Assembly: GCF_011927905.1 (NCBI RefSeq)
Contig: NZ_JAATJL010000001.1
Location: 1,674,001-1,738,000 of the forward strand
Length of the DNA: 64,000 nucleotides
Direction: 5' to 3'
Origin: Arthrobacter pigmenti
GTDB taxonomy: Bacteria > Actinomycetota > Actinomycetes > Actinomycetales > Micrococcaceae
Below, in pieces: positions 11,086 through 20,198 of this stretch (position 1 is the first letter of the stretch; each line of letters starts with the position of its first letter). A model generated the notes under the pieces. It saw only the letters and a program-made list of their open reading frames with translations, was not told where the DNA came from and made no database searches. The position numbers and the translations under genes are program-made.

Positions 11086-12309
11086 CTATTCGCACCTTCC
11101 CGCATTATCGGCACACCAGGCCTGATATTCCTCGACGTAGCGGGCGTGCTCGGCAAGCGTCTCCGAGAACTTGGTTTCACCGGTATCGAGGTTCACCGTT
11201 ACCCAGTAGTAGTAGGGCACGTCAGCCGGATTGACCGCGGCATCAATGGCTCTCTCCCCCGGGGACCCAATGGGCCCAACTGGCAGACCAGGGATGGCAT
11301 ACGTGTTGTACGGGTTGCTTTCGTCAGCCTTCTCCTCCTCGGTGAGGCTGTAGCTCTTGCGTCCAAGCCCGTACGTGACCGTCGCATCCGATTGGATCAG
11401 CCCGTTGGTTTCGGTGTTCTCCGGACCGAGCCGATTCATGATCGCCCCTGCGACCTGGGCATAGTCGGCCTGGCCTGCCTCGGCCTGCACGATGCTCGCG
11501 ATCGTGAGGATGCGGTACTGCTCATCGGTGTCGGTGACGCCGGCGTCCTCGAGCGCCGCCATGCTGTTGTCGACCATCTCCTGGATAATCTCTGCGGCGG
11601 AAATGTCCAGGTCGAACCGATATTCACCCGGGAACAGGTATCCTTCGAGGCTCGGCGCCTGCTCGGGGATACCGAACTGGGTAGGGTCCTCGGCCAAAGA
11701 CTCGAACTCCTCACGCGGAATACCGGTGGACTCAACGAGGATGTCGAAAACCTCATTCTGGCGCAGATTCTGTGCGACCGGCACGTAGTGCACCCCTGCG
11801 TCTGCGTCGAGGAGAAGGGCTTTGGCCGCTTCTTCGGAACTCATTTGGTACTTCATCTCGTACTCGCCGGGCTGGATGAGCCGTCCGTCAGCAACAGTGC
11901 TCAGGGCGCTCATAAATTCGTCAGCGTCAGCAACGATGTCCTGCTGTTCCAGCGAGCTGCCGATCGTGAGCGGTGCCGCTCCGGCCTCCACAGTGAATGT
12001 CACGGACCCGGTTCCCGGACCTGCGTAGTCGGTTACCTCGCCCACCCCGAGGAGGTTCCTGAGGAACATCGCGACTGCGAAGACCACCCCCACGAATCCG
12101 AGCACCACCACGATCATGACGATTGTGCGGCGCCGACGACGCCGTTGACGTGCCCTGGAAGGGCGGCGTGTGCGCCGGGAAGGCAGATCCGCTTCGAAGA
12201 ACTGTTCCACCGGTTCAGGGTGGGTGGAGTAGTGGTCGTCCAGATAATCGTCGGGGTGCTGGTCAGCGCCGTGGTCGGCTGCCGGGAATGGAGGATGGCG
12301 GTGGCTCAT
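11086..12309 (-). CDS. mltG: Endolytic peptidoglycan transglycosylase MltG
   Basis: 407 aa. MltG cuts nascent glycan strands and sets their length. A cytoplasmic N-terminus of about 60 residues, rich in acidic and then Arg residues (RRTRRPSRARQRRRRRR), precedes one membrane helix (about residues 62-85, TIVMIVVVLGFVGVVFAVAM). The periplasmic-side YceG domain carries the catalytic-Glu motif IASIVQAEAG. The long polar N-terminus is typical of actinobacterial members. It overlaps ruvX by 4 bp and abuts aroE. Confidence 0.93.
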   Translation of the reverse strand: MSHRHPPFPAADHGADQHPDDYLDDHYSTHPEPVEQFFEADLPSRRTRRPSRARQRRRRRRTIVMIVVVLGFVGVVFAVAMFLRNLLGVGEVTDYAGPGTGSVTFTVEAGAAPLTIGSSLEQQDIVADADEFMSALSTVADGRLIQPGEYEMKYQMSSEEAAKALLLDADAGVHYVPVAQNLRQNEVFDILVESTGIPREEFESLAEDPTQFGIPEQAPSLEGYLFPGEYRFDLDISAAEIIQEMVDNSMAALEDAGVTDTDEQYRILTIASIVQAEAGQADYAQVAGAIMNRLGPENTETNGLIQSDATVTYGLGRKSYSLTEEEKADESNPYNTYAIPGLPVGPIGSPGERAIDAAVNPADVPYYYWVTVNLDTGETKFSETLAEHARYVEEYQAWCADNAGRCE

Positions 12310-12884
12310 TGCTCCTCTTCCCTCCTCCAGTTGATGTGCGAAATGTCTAGCTCCTCGGATGAGGCCGACGGGGACCCCGAAAGGTCCCGCCGCCGATGGT
12401 GAACGACCGGCTCCCCCACATCCCGCTCAAGGTTTCGTTGCATGTCGATGGCGTGCTGAAGTATCTCCACGGCTGCCACCTGATCTACAACCTTACGATG
12501 TTCGCGGCTGTTCAAGCCAGCCTGCCGCAGTGAGCGGTGCGCTGACACGGTGGTCAGGCGCTCATCGATCAGCCGAACCGGCACCGACAACCCAGTGGCG
12601 ACCAGCGCTTCCGCGAGCTCGACGGCGTACTGGCGCGCCATCGCGGTGGAGGCTGATTCTGTCCCGCTCATGTTCCGGGGCAGGCCCACGAATACCTCAA
12701 CGGCCGCCAGTTCCCGAATGTTCCGCACCAGCAGGAAGAGGTCGTTGTTCTTCTTCGGATCGCGTTTGAGCGTACGCACTGGTGTTGCGATCAGCCCATC
12801 CCTGTCGCTGGCCGCGATGCCTACGCGCACCATCCCGACGTCGACGCCGATCTTGACTCCGCGGGGGTAGCCTTCGGTTTCCAC
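12306..12884 (-). CDS. ruvX: Holliday junction resolvase-like protein YqgF / 16S pre-rRNA nuclease
   Basis: 192 aa, GTG start. RNase H-like fold nuclease implicated in 16S rRNA 5'-end maturation and possibly recombination. Catalytic acidic residues are visible in KIGVDVGMVRVGIA (Asp in strand 1), EVFVGLPRNMSG (Glu) and LIDERLTTVSA (Asp/Glu). A ~40-residue polar C-terminal extension goes beyond the usual ~150 aa. It lies 15 nt after alaS and overlaps mltG by 4 bp, the standard alaS-ruvX-mltG order. Confidence 0.92.
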   Translation of the reverse strand: METEGYPRGVKIGVDVGMVRVGIAASDRDGLIATPVRTLKRDPKKNNDLFLLVRNIRELAAVEVFVGLPRNMSGTESASTAMARQYAVELAEALVATGLSVPVRLIDERLTTVSAHRSLRQAGLNSREHRKVVDQVAAVEILQHAIDMQRNLERDVGEPVVHHRRRDLSGSPSASSEELDISHINWRREEEQ

Positions 12885-12899
12885 TTCGTTGCCGTCCCG

Positions 12900-15578
12900 T
12901 TACCGGGATGCCAGCGCCGATCGGACCGCCTGCAGGGCCGCCGGCACCTTCGAGGGGTCGGAGCCGCCACCCTGGGCCATGTCATCCTTACCACCGCCGC
13001 CGCCGCCCAGCACACCGGCGGCAGCACGCACGAGCGCTCCGGCCTTTACACCAGACCGGCGCGCCTCTTCGTTGGCGACAACCAGGATGACGGGACGGTC
13101 CTTGCTGACACCAGCCGCCGCGACTACCGATGCGCCGGAACCAAGCCGTCCACGTAGGTCGAGCGCCAGATTCCTGAGATCATCGGCGCTGGCGACGACG
13201 CCCGCGTCATGAGCGATGAGCCGCACGCCGTCGACGTCTACTGCCGTATCGACCAGCGACGCTGCGGCAGTAGACAACTGCTCCTTCCGGAGGCGCTCCA
13301 GTTCCTTCTCGGCTGCTTTCAAACGGTTCAGCGTTGCGCCTAGACGCTCCGGCAATTGGGGTGAGGGAACCTTCAACATCTCGGATAGCTCATTCACAAG
13401 TGCCCGTTCCGCGGCGCCGTGCCTGAAGGCGTCCATGCCGACAAGCGCCTCTACACGGCGGTTACCTGAGCCCACCGACTGTTCGCCGAGCAGGGTTAGT
13501 GTGCCGATGAGTGACGTGGAGTCCACGTGGGTTCCGCCGCAGAGTTCGCGCGACCATGCGCCGTCAATCTCCACCACGCGCACTTTGTCGCCGTACGCCT
13601 CGCCAAACAGGGCAGTGGCCCCGAGTGCCTTCGCATCATCGAGCGCCATGACCTTCGTCTCCACCTCGTGGTTGCTTCGGATGGCGAGGTTCGAAACTTC
13701 CTCGATCTCGGAGCGCGCGGCCGGACTGATCCCTTCACCCCAGGCGAAGTCGAACCGGAGGTAGCCTGCCTTGTTGAAGGAACCGCGCTGCAGTGCTTCG
13801 GGGCCGAGGATCTGATGGAGCGCCGCGTGCACGATATGCGTGCCGGAATGGGCCTGCTCGCCGGCGTGGCGGCGCTGGCGGTCGACGGCGGCAGTCACCG
13901 GCGCGTCACGGGTGATCTCACCCTCGCGGACGACGGCGCGGTGGACGCTCAGCCCCTTCACGGGACGCTGGACGTCGGTGACCTCCACGACGAAGCCGTT
14001 GCCGGTGATCAGTCCGACGTCGGCGGCCTGGCCACCCGCCTCGGCGTAAAACGGGGTGCGGTCGAGGATGAGTTCAATCTCGTCATTCTGCTTCGCTACC
14101 GGGACGGATATTCCGTTGCTGATAATTCCACGCACGGATGCTTCGCTGGTCAGCTCGTCGTATCCGGTGAATACGGTCTCTCCGGTCGAGAGTAGATCGT
14201 TGAAGACCGTCATGTCGGCGTGACCGGCCTTCTTGCCCCGCGCATCGGCCTGCGCGCGCTGCCGCTGCTCGAGCATCAGGGCGCGGAAGCCGTCAGCGTC
14301 CACCTGCACTCCGGCTTCCTCGGCCATCTCAAGGGTGAGGTCGATGGGAAAGCCGTAGGTGTCATGGAGGCTGAATGCGTCTTCGCCGGACAGTGCGCGG
14401 CCGGCACTCTTAGACTCCCGGACTGCCTCCTCCAGGCGCGCTGTCCCGGACGCAATGGTGCGCAGGAATGCCTTCTCCTCCGTGTAGGCAATCCTGCTGA
14501 TGCGCTCGAAATCCCGCTCAACTTCCGGATAGACGCCCTTCATGGCATCGCGGGAGACCGGCAGCAGATCCGGCAGGCATGCCTTCTCGACGCCCAGCAG
14601 GCGCATGGCGCGGACGGCCCGACGGATGAGGCGGCGGAGAACGTAGCCTCTCCCCTCGTTCGAGGGCGTGACGCCATCGGTGATCAGCATGAGTGCCGAG
14701 CGTACGTGGTCGGCCACCACGCGCATGCGGACGTCGTCCTGGTGGTGGGGATCGTCGTCGGACTCGGCGCTGGTATATTCCCGCCCGGAGAGCTCAGCCG
14801 CCTTATCGAGGACGGGGCGGACCTGGTCGGTCTCATACATGTTCTCGACGCCCTGCAAGATCATCGCCAGACGCTCAAGGCCCAGTCCCGTATCGATATT
14901 CTTCTTCGGCAGTTCGCCTGCGACGTCAAAGTCCTCCTTGCTGCGCACAGCGGAGAGCCGGTACTGCATGAAGACCAGGTTCCAGATTTCGATGTAGCGG
15001 TCCTCGTCGGCCTCCGGACCGCCGTCCTTGCCGTACTCCGGCCCCCTGTCGAAGAAGATCTCCGAGCATGGCCCACCTGGGCCGGGCTGCCCGGTATTCC
15101 AGTAGTTGTCCTTCTTGCCGAACTTCTGGATGCGCTCAACCGGAAAGTCGACTTCGTCGCGCCAGATGGCGAGGGCTTCTGAGTCCTCTTCGTAGACCGT
15201 GACCCACAGCCGGTCGGCAGGAAGTCCGAAGCCGCCGTCGTCGACACTGGTGGTCAGAAGCTGCCAGGCCATGCGGATGGCATCGTGCTTGAAGTAGTCG
15301 CCGAAGGAGAAATTCCCGCACATCTGGAAGAAGGTGCCGTGCCGGGCCGTCTTGCCGACCTCTTCGATATCGGCGGTACGGATGCACTTCTGGATGCTCG
15401 TTGCACGGTCATACGGCGGTGTTTCACGGGCCGTCAGATAGGGAATGAACGGCACCATGCCGGCGACTGTGAAGAGGAGCGAGGGATCACTGGAAACCAG
15501 CGATGCAGAGGGCACGCGGGTGTGCCCCTGGCCTTCGAAGTAGTCAAGCCAGCGACGGGCAATCTCTTGGGACTTCAT
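12900..15578 (-). CDS. alaS: Alanyl-tRNA synthetase
   Basis: 892 aa. It charges tRNA-Ala and edits Ser/Gly mischarging. Order: class II catalytic core (residues 1-250, beginning EIARRWLDYFEGQGHTRVPS), tRNA-recognition domain, editing domain with zinc motif HSGTHIVHAALH and CGGTHVDS, then a coiled-coil linker (LNRLKAAEKELERLRKEQL) and the Gly-rich C-Ala domain ending in GVLGGGGGGKDD. The ATG at 15578 has AAGGAT 7 nt upstream. It is followed by ruvX after 15 nt. Confidence 0.97.
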   Translation of the reverse strand: MKSQEIARRWLDYFEGQGHTRVPSASLVSSDPSLLFTVAGMVPFIPYLTARETPPYDRATSIQKCIRTADIEEVGKTARHGTFFQMCGNFSFGDYFKHDAIRMAWQLLTTSVDDGGFGLPADRLWVTVYEEDSEALAIWRDEVDFPVERIQKFGKKDNYWNTGQPGPGGPCSEIFFDRGPEYGKDGGPEADEDRYIEIWNLVFMQYRLSAVRSKEDFDVAGELPKKNIDTGLGLERLAMILQGVENMYETDQVRPVLDKAAELSGREYTSAESDDDPHHQDDVRMRVVADHVRSALMLITDGVTPSNEGRGYVLRRLIRRAVRAMRLLGVEKACLPDLLPVSRDAMKGVYPEVERDFERISRIAYTEEKAFLRTIASGTARLEEAVRESKSAGRALSGEDAFSLHDTYGFPIDLTLEMAEEAGVQVDADGFRALMLEQRQRAQADARGKKAGHADMTVFNDLLSTGETVFTGYDELTSEASVRGIISNGISVPVAKQNDEIELILDRTPFYAEAGGQAADVGLITGNGFVVEVTDVQRPVKGLSVHRAVVREGEITRDAPVTAAVDRQRRHAGEQAHSGTHIVHAALHQILGPEALQRGSFNKAGYLRFDFAWGEGISPAARSEIEEVSNLAIRSNHEVETKVMALDDAKALGATALFGEAYGDKVRVVEIDGAWSRELCGGTHVDSTSLIGTLTLLGEQSVGSGNRRVEALVGMDAFRHGAAERALVNELSEMLKVPSPQLPERLGATLNRLKAAEKELERLRKEQLSTAAASLVDTAVDVDGVRLIAHDAGVVASADDLRNLALDLRGRLGSGASVVAAAGVSKDRPVILVVANEEARRSGVKAGALVRAAAGVLGGGGGGKDDMAQGGGSDPSKVPAALQAVRSALASR

Positions 15579-15641
15579 GGGGGAATCCTTCTGTGTTGCT
15601 CGCGGCCCAGGCGCAGCCGCGGATCGTGGGGACAGGCCTGG

Positions 15642-15869
15642 TCAGGAACGGGGATCGGCGTCGATACCCAGGGCGGATCGGAGGTCTGCCTCGCGTTCAT
15701 TCATGCCCTGGCGCAGCGCATCTGCGAAGCCAGCGACGCCATCGGTCAGCTGCGCAACGGCACGGTTGAGCCCTTCCGGACCGACAGCCGATTTCATGGC
15801 CGATACTTTCCGGACAGCGACGACGCCGATGGCGACTCCCGCCGTGAGCCAGAAAACCCTCTTGATCAT
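15642..15869 (-). CDS. DUF6167-type small membrane protein
   Basis: 75 aa. An N-terminal hydrophobic segment (MIKRVFWLTAGVAIGVVAVR) is followed by a charged amphipathic helix with GFADALRQGMNEREADLRSA. Size, pattern and place between DUF948 and alaS match the actinobacterial DUF6167 family, whose function is unknown. It lies 41 nt downstream of the DUF948 gene and 63 nt before alaS, so probably shares their transcript. Confidence 0.8.
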   Translation of the reverse strand: MIKRVFWLTAGVAIGVVAVRKVSAMKSAVGPEGLNRAVAQLTDGVAGFADALRQGMNEREADLRSALGIDADPRS

Positions 15870-15910
15870 GGAGAAAACCTCGTCTGTCTTAGCGTATGTA
15901 CGGGTGCGGT

Positions 15911-16285
15911 TCAGCGGCTACGACGGCGCGGTGCCGGCTTGCGCCGGGACGCAAGCGCGCTGCGTACGCCGTAGGAGAATGCCGCGACCTTGATGAGCGG
16001 TGATCCGAGCGTCGCGGCAACCAGGGAAGACAGCGCGGAAATGTTTGCGGAGGCATCCGAGACGTGCGATGTGATCCCGTCGACATTCTTCAGCTGCTGG
16101 TGCGTGGTCGAGACGGTATTAGTCACTTCATCGATCAGCGGAGTGGTGCCGTCGCTCACAGAGCGGATCGCCTGACGGAGCTCATCGAAGACTTTCCCGA
16201 GCTTCCAGACCGGAATGGCGAGCAGCGCCACGAGGACAGCGAAAACCCCGGCTGCGATGAGTCCGGCGATATCTCCACCTGACAT
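15911..16285 (-). CDS. DUF948 membrane protein
   Basis: 124 aa from the ATG at 16285 (MSGGDIAGLIAAGVFAVLVA). One N-terminal membrane helix (about residues 5-27) is followed by a heptad-like helical region (VFDELRQAIRSVSDGTTPLI) and a very basic C-terminus (RRKPAPRRRSR). This is the general stress/methyl-accepting-like DUF948 architecture, with unknown function. It recurs next to DUF6167 and alaS in actinobacteria. The frame extends to 16330, but ATG 16285 places the membrane helix at the usual position. Confidence 0.82.
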   Translation of the reverse strand: MSGGDIAGLIAAGVFAVLVALLAIPVWKLGKVFDELRQAIRSVSDGTTPLIDEVTNTVSTTHQQLKNVDGITSHVSDASANISALSSLVAATLGSPLIKVAAFSYGVRSALASRRKPAPRRRSR

Positions 16286-16349
16286 TGACGACAACTCCTT
16301 ACGCGCTTGGCTGGGCGGGCTCACGCCCACAATTCCCTTAGTACCTTAC

Positions 16350-16393
16350 CTACTCCTGGAGCCCGCGGCGTGCGCCACGGGCTCCAGGAGTAG
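16350..16393 (-). terminator. Strong hairpin downstream of rpsD
   Basis: A perfect 16-bp stem (16350-16365 with 16378-16393) and a 12-nt loop, 44 nt after the rpsD stop on the minus strand. The stem is GC-rich (CTCCTGGAGCCCG arm) and not followed by a clear U-run, an I-shaped actinobacterial terminator. It separates rpsD from DUF948-alaS. Confidence 0.75.
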
Positions 16394-16437
16394 ATGCTAT
16401 TCAGTTGTGTTGTCAGGCCGAGCGGAACGGCGCTGGA

Positions 16438-17064
16438 TCAGCGTGCGTAGTATTCCACCACGAGCTGCTCTTCGCACGTCACGGGAACCTCGGAGCGCTT
16501 GGGACGACGGACCAGGCGGGCCTGGAGCTTCTCAAGCTGGACATCGAGGTAACCGGGAACGGCCGGCAGCACGTCGCGGTGCGCGCCTGCGGCGGCAACC
16601 TGCAGCGGCACCATGGTTTCACTGCGGCTGTGGACGTGGATGAGCTGGCCTTCCTTCACACGGAAGGACGGACGGTCAACGCGTGCGCCGTCAACCATGA
16701 TGTGGCGGTGAACCACCAGCTGGCGTGCCTGGGCACTGGTGCGGGCGAAGCCGGCGCGCAGCACGAGGGCGTCCAGGCGCATCTCAAGCAGCTCGATGAG
16801 GTTTTCACCAGTCAGACCGGCGGTACGGCGTGCTTCCTCGAAGACGCGCGCCATCTGCGCTTCGCGGATACCGTACTGGGCGCGCAAACGCTGCTTCTCG
16901 CGCAGACGTACTGCGTAGTCGCTGTCCTGCTTGCGGCGCGAACGGCCATGCTGACCTGGCGCGTACGGGCGACGCTCCAGGTACTTTTCAGCCTTGGGAG
17001 TCAGGGCAATACCGAGGGCACGCGAGATGCGCACCTTCCGGCGGGCACGTGTGTTGTTAGCCAC
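16438..17064 (-). CDS. rpsD: 30S ribosomal protein S4
   Basis: 208 aa, GTG start (VANNTRARRKVRISRALGIA). Primary 16S rRNA-binding protein that nucleates 30S assembly. The N-terminal domain has the YPPGQHG-like motif (RRPYAPGQHGRSRRKQ) and the S4 RNA-binding domain has RLDALVLRAGFARTSAQARQ. The actinobacterial zinc-free form is suggested by absence of the Cys ligands in the N-terminus. It is monocistronic here, with a strong downstream hairpin. The 208-nt upstream region contains a CCGGAA/TTCCGG stem at about 17165-17186 that could be a leader structure. Confidence 0.96.
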   Translation of the reverse strand: MANNTRARRKVRISRALGIALTPKAEKYLERRPYAPGQHGRSRRKQDSDYAVRLREKQRLRAQYGIREAQMARVFEEARRTAGLTGENLIELLEMRLDALVLRAGFARTSAQARQLVVHRHIMVDGARVDRPSFRVKEGQLIHVHSRSETMVPLQVAAAGAHRDVLPAVPGYLDVQLEKLQARLVRRPKRSEVPVTCEEQLVVEYYAR

Positions 17065-17272
17065 GTTTACCTTTCACTGTTTTACGGCAAAGCAGTTCAC
17101 GCAGGTTCTAGCGCATGAACTCTTTCTTGTGTCGCTGGCCTCCATGTGTGGAGAGCCGGAAGGGGCCGCTTTCCGGTACTACAGTTCGCGATCCTCACAG
17201 CCCAGGAATCACAAATCCTGTTGGGCGCACGTGAGCCGCGACTTGCCAGTCAACGGACAATCCTAGCAGTGC

Positions 17273-18733
17273 TCAGCGCTTACGGATAATGGAGCGCAGC
17301 TTCTCCAACCTTGCGGCGACGGCACGCTCCGCCCCCCGGTCGGAGGGAAGATAATAATCGGTCCCCGCGAGGTCATCGGGTGCGTACTGTTGGGCCGCAA
17401 CCCCGTGCGGCTCATCGTGGGAGTACACATAGCCCTTGCCGTGGCCCAGCTGTCGGGCGCCCGGGTAATGCGCATCACGCAGGTGGGACGGTATTCCCTG
17501 GCCCTTGCCTGCGCGGACGTCCGCGATGGCCTGGTTTATTCCGTTGTAGGCGGCATTCGACTTCGGGGCGGTGGCAATGTGTACGACTGCCTCGGCAAGG
17601 ATGATCCTCCCCTCCGGCATGCCGACGAGTTGCACCGCCTGCGCGGCGGCGACAGCTGTCTGCAGGGCGGTGGGATCCGCCATACCCACGTCCTCGGCCG
17701 CTGAGATCATGAGCCGCCGCGCTACGAACCGGGGGTCCTCCCCCGACTCGAGCATGCGTGCCAGATAGTGCAGCGCAGCGTCGACGTCAGAGCCCCGCAG
17801 TGACTTGATGAACGCGCTCGCAACGTCGTAGTGCTGATCCCCCGCCCGGTCATAGCGCAATGCCGCGACGTCGACGGCTTTTTCCGCATGGGCGAGGGTT
17901 ATTCGAACTGTCTTGTCCGTGGCCGCATCCGCTGCCTGGCCCGACGGCGGGTCGGCTGGATCATCTGCTGCCTGGTGCGCTGGATCGGGATGGGCATCCC
18001 CCGTTTGTGCAACTGCGGCAGCAGCTTCAAGCGCTGTGAGCCCCCGCCGCGCGTCGCCCGCCGCTAGCCTGACCAGGTGCGCCAGCGCATCATCTTCGAG
18101 GCTCACCTGCCCGGCCAATCCACGAGGGTCTCGGGCGGCTCGCCGCAGGAGTGCCGCGATATCCTCCTCCGTCAATGGCTTCAGCGTCTGCAGCAGGGAG
18201 CGGGAAAGCAGCGGCGAAACCACGGAGAAGGAAGGGTTCTCGGTTGTTGCCGCGATGAGTACCACCCAGCCGTTCTCCACGCCCGGCAGCAGGGCATCCT
18301 GTTGGGCCTTATTGAAGCGGTGAATCTCGTCGAGAAAGAGCACGGTCGTGGTGCGATGGAGGTCACGGGCGGACAGAGCCTCGTCCATGACGCGCCGGAC
18401 ATCCTTCACGCCCGCCGTGATGGCGGACAACTCGACGAACTTCCGGCCCGGCCCGCGTGCGATGACATGGGCAAGGGTTGTCTTTCCGGTACCGGGCGGA
18501 CCCCAAAGAATCACTGATGTCGGTGCGCCCACCCGCGCCGCGGGCTCGCCGCCAGCCAACGTGCGCAGGGGCGACCCGGCCCCCAGGAGGTGCTGCTGTC
18601 CTACGATCTCATCGACCGTCCGTGGTCTCATCCTGACTGCGAGCGGGCTGCGCGGGCGGTTGCGCGCCGTCGGTTGCCCGGATGCCGGCTCATCTTCCTG
18701 CTCGCCGTGGTCCACACTGAATAGGTCACTCAC
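17273..18733 (-). CDS. rarA: Replication-associated recombination protein A (MgsA/RarA AAA+ ATPase)
   Basis: 486 aa from the GTG at 18733 ([12 protein letters not shown]). Clamp-loader-like AAA+ ATPase acting at stalled forks. Walker [10 protein letters not shown], Walker [11 protein letters not shown] and the C-terminal MgsA domain ([21 protein letters not shown]) are intact. A ~40-residue Ala/Asp/Pro-rich insert (about residues 300-335) interrupts the lid/C-terminal junction. The GTG start lies 7 nt after a TAGCCT -10 box; upstream in-frame ATGs would overlap the divergent gene and leave no promoter room. Confidence 0.92.
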   Translation of the reverse strand: MSDLFSVDHGEQEDEPASGQPTARNRPRSPLAVRMRPRTVDEIVGQQHLLGAGSPLRTLAGGEPAARVGAPTSVILWGPPGTGKTTLAHVIARGPGRKFVELSAITAGVKDVRRVMDEALSARDLHRTTTVLFLDEIHRFNKAQQDALLPGVENGWVVLIAATTENPSFSVVSPLLSRSLLQTLKPLTEEDIAALLRRAARDPRGLAGQVSLEDDALAHLVRLAAGDARRGLTALEAAAAVAQTGDAHPDPAHQAADDPADPPSGQAADAATDKTVRITLAHAEKAVDVAALRYDRAGDQHYDVASAFIKSLRGSDVDAALHYLARMLESGEDPRFVARRLMISAAEDVGMADPTALQTAVAAAQAVQLVGMPEGRIILAEAVVHIATAPKSNAAYNGINQAIADVRAGKGQGIPSHLRDAHYPGARQLGHGKGYVYSHDEPHGVAAQQYAPDDLAGTDYYLPSDRGAERAVAARLEKLRSIIRKR

Positions 18734-18740
18734 AGTGCCA

Positions 18741-18746
18741 AGGCTA
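18741..18746 (-). promoter_or_regulatory. -10 box for leaderless rarA mRNA
   Basis: TAGCCT on the minus strand, seven bases upstream of the GTG start at 18733. No Shine-Dalgarno intervenes. This supports the short rarA start. Confidence 0.45.
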
Positions 18747-18794
18747 CTGTGAACCACTGACAGGTTCCGTCCCATACCGGCGAAAGGAAGCATC

Positions 18795-19454
18795 GTGCAG
18801 GACAATCGCCAGGTGCTGGTACAGCCGGAACGTCTGGCGGGCTGGGTGGAGCGTTTCGGGGAACGAAACGGCAACTTCAGTGTGGAAGCGGCGGGCGCCG
18901 TCGTCGTACTCCGTGCCGTCAATGGGTGCACGGCAGAGCTCACCGCACCGCTCTCCCTCGTTGTCGAGAACGGCCCGCCGGATGTCAGCGACGAGCAGAC
19001 TGCCCTCGACGCGCTGATTCAGGCCGCATCAACCCCGGCAACGGTGGGACTGCTGCTGATTCGCCGGGGAGGTTACGCAGTCGGAGTGTCGCGGAACGGA
19101 AAACTGGTCGCGTCGAAAACGGGCACGCGCTATGTGCAGTCGCGTACAGCGGCGGGAGGTTGGTCGCAGCAACGGTTTGCACGAAGGCGGGCCAATCAGG
19201 CGGACGCGCTTGTCGAGACGACCGTGGACCGCGCACAAGCCATTTTCGAAGGGCATCGCCTGGACGCGGTTCAGGCCGGCGGTGACGCGCCGCTGGTGGC
19301 GGACTGCCTTGAACACCCCAGGCTCAACTGTTACCGGAAACTCCCTGCCTTGCCGCTGCTGACGGTACCCGATCCGCGCCGGGAGGTGCTCGTGAAAGCG
19401 GCTGCAGATGCCCGCGCCGTCCGGGTACGGCTCACGGGGATCCCGGTGAGCTGA
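18795..19454 (+). CDS. acVLRF1-family peptidyl-tRNA hydrolase (actinobacterial Vms1-like release factor)
   Basis: 219 aa, GTG start with GAAAGGAAG upstream. An eRF1-like fold domain carries the catalytic-loop glutamine in [18 protein letters not shown] (about residues 119-136), the counterpart of the GSQ loop of eukaryotic Vms1/ANKZF1. Those enzymes cleave peptidyl-tRNA on stalled large ribosomal subunits. Flanking segments [20 protein letters not shown] and VPDPRREVL match the actinobacterial family. It probably acts in ribosome rescue; the substrate is inferred from the family. Divergent from rarA. Confidence 0.85.
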   Translation: MQDNRQVLVQPERLAGWVERFGERNGNFSVEAAGAVVVLRAVNGCTAELTAPLSLVVENGPPDVSDEQTALDALIQAASTPATVGLLLIRRGGYAVGVSRNGKLVASKTGTRYVQSRTAAGGWSQQRFARRRANQADALVETTVDRAQAIFEGHRLDAVQAGGDAPLVADCLEHPRLNCYRKLPALPLLTVPDPRREVLVKAAADARAVRVRLTGIPVS

Positions 19455-19498
19455 ACTGAATTTGCCCGATCCTTTGACCAGCAGCCCTCGATCGCGGA

Positions 19499-20158
19499 CT
19501 ACGACGCTGCACGGCGAAGGCCGGCGATGGCTACCGCCGGATCCTCCGTGCCGTAAACGGAGGAACCGGCCACGAAGACTGTTGCCCCGGCCTCAGCAGC
19601 GCGCCCGATGGTCTCCTCCGTGATACCGCCGTCCACCTGGATCGCGACAGGAAGATTCCCACCCCGGATTGCCTCGGCCGCCCGCCGGATCTTCGGCAGC
19701 GTCACGTCCAGGAAGGACTGACCGCCGAATCCTGGCTCGACCGTCATGACCAGCAGCATGTCCAGTTCACCGAGCATGTCCAGATAGGGCTCGACGGCGG
19801 TAGCCGGGCGGAGTGCCATTCCCGCCTTCGCGCCGGCGGAGCGCAGTTCGCGGGCCAATCTGATAGGGGCCCTGGCCGCCTCGGCGTGGAACGTCACCGA
19901 GGACACGCCGGCGCCCGCGTACTCGGGTGCCCACCGGTCAGCGTCGTCGATCATGAGGTGCACATCGAGCGGGATCGGGCTCACCGCCTGAATACGCTTT
20001 ACCACGGGCAGCCCGAGTGTCAAGTTGGGAACAAAGCTGTTGTCCATCACGTCAACGTGGACGGCGTCGGCGGAGCCGATGCGCCTCAGTTCCGACTCGA
20101 GGTTCACGAAATCCGCGGAGAGGATGCTCGGGTGAATACAGCACGTGGTCATGGACAA
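19499..20158 (-). CDS. rpe: Ribulose-phosphate 3-epimerase
   Basis: 219 aa TIM barrel interconverting ribulose-5-P and xylulose-5-P in the pentose phosphate pathway. Family signatures include [17 protein letters not shown], the metal-site motifs [12 protein letters not shown] and DVHLMI, and the phosphate-binding QVDGGIT and AGSSVYG. It lies 40 nt downstream of rsmB on the same strand and converges with the acVLRF1 gene over 44 bp with no clear hairpin. The rsmB-rpe order is common in actinobacteria. Confidence 0.96.
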   Translation of the reverse strand: MSMTTCCIHPSILSADFVNLESELRRIGSADAVHVDVMDNSFVPNLTLGLPVVKRIQAVSPIPLDVHLMIDDADRWAPEYAGAGVSSVTFHAEAARAPIRLARELRSAGAKAGMALRPATAVEPYLDMLGELDMLLVMTVEPGFGGQSFLDVTLPKIRRAAEAIRGGNLPVAIQVDGGITEETIGRAAEAGATVFVAGSSVYGTEDPAVAIAGLRRAAS

Positions 20159-20198
20159 CCTTTCGTTAGTGGTCGGGAGTTGGCGGCCATCGACGCGG

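Noticed and set aside
10690-12402. 570-codon open frame antisense to mltG and aroE
   Set aside because: Antisense to genes with intact motifs, no ribosome binding site and no recognisable domain; third-position GC shadow.
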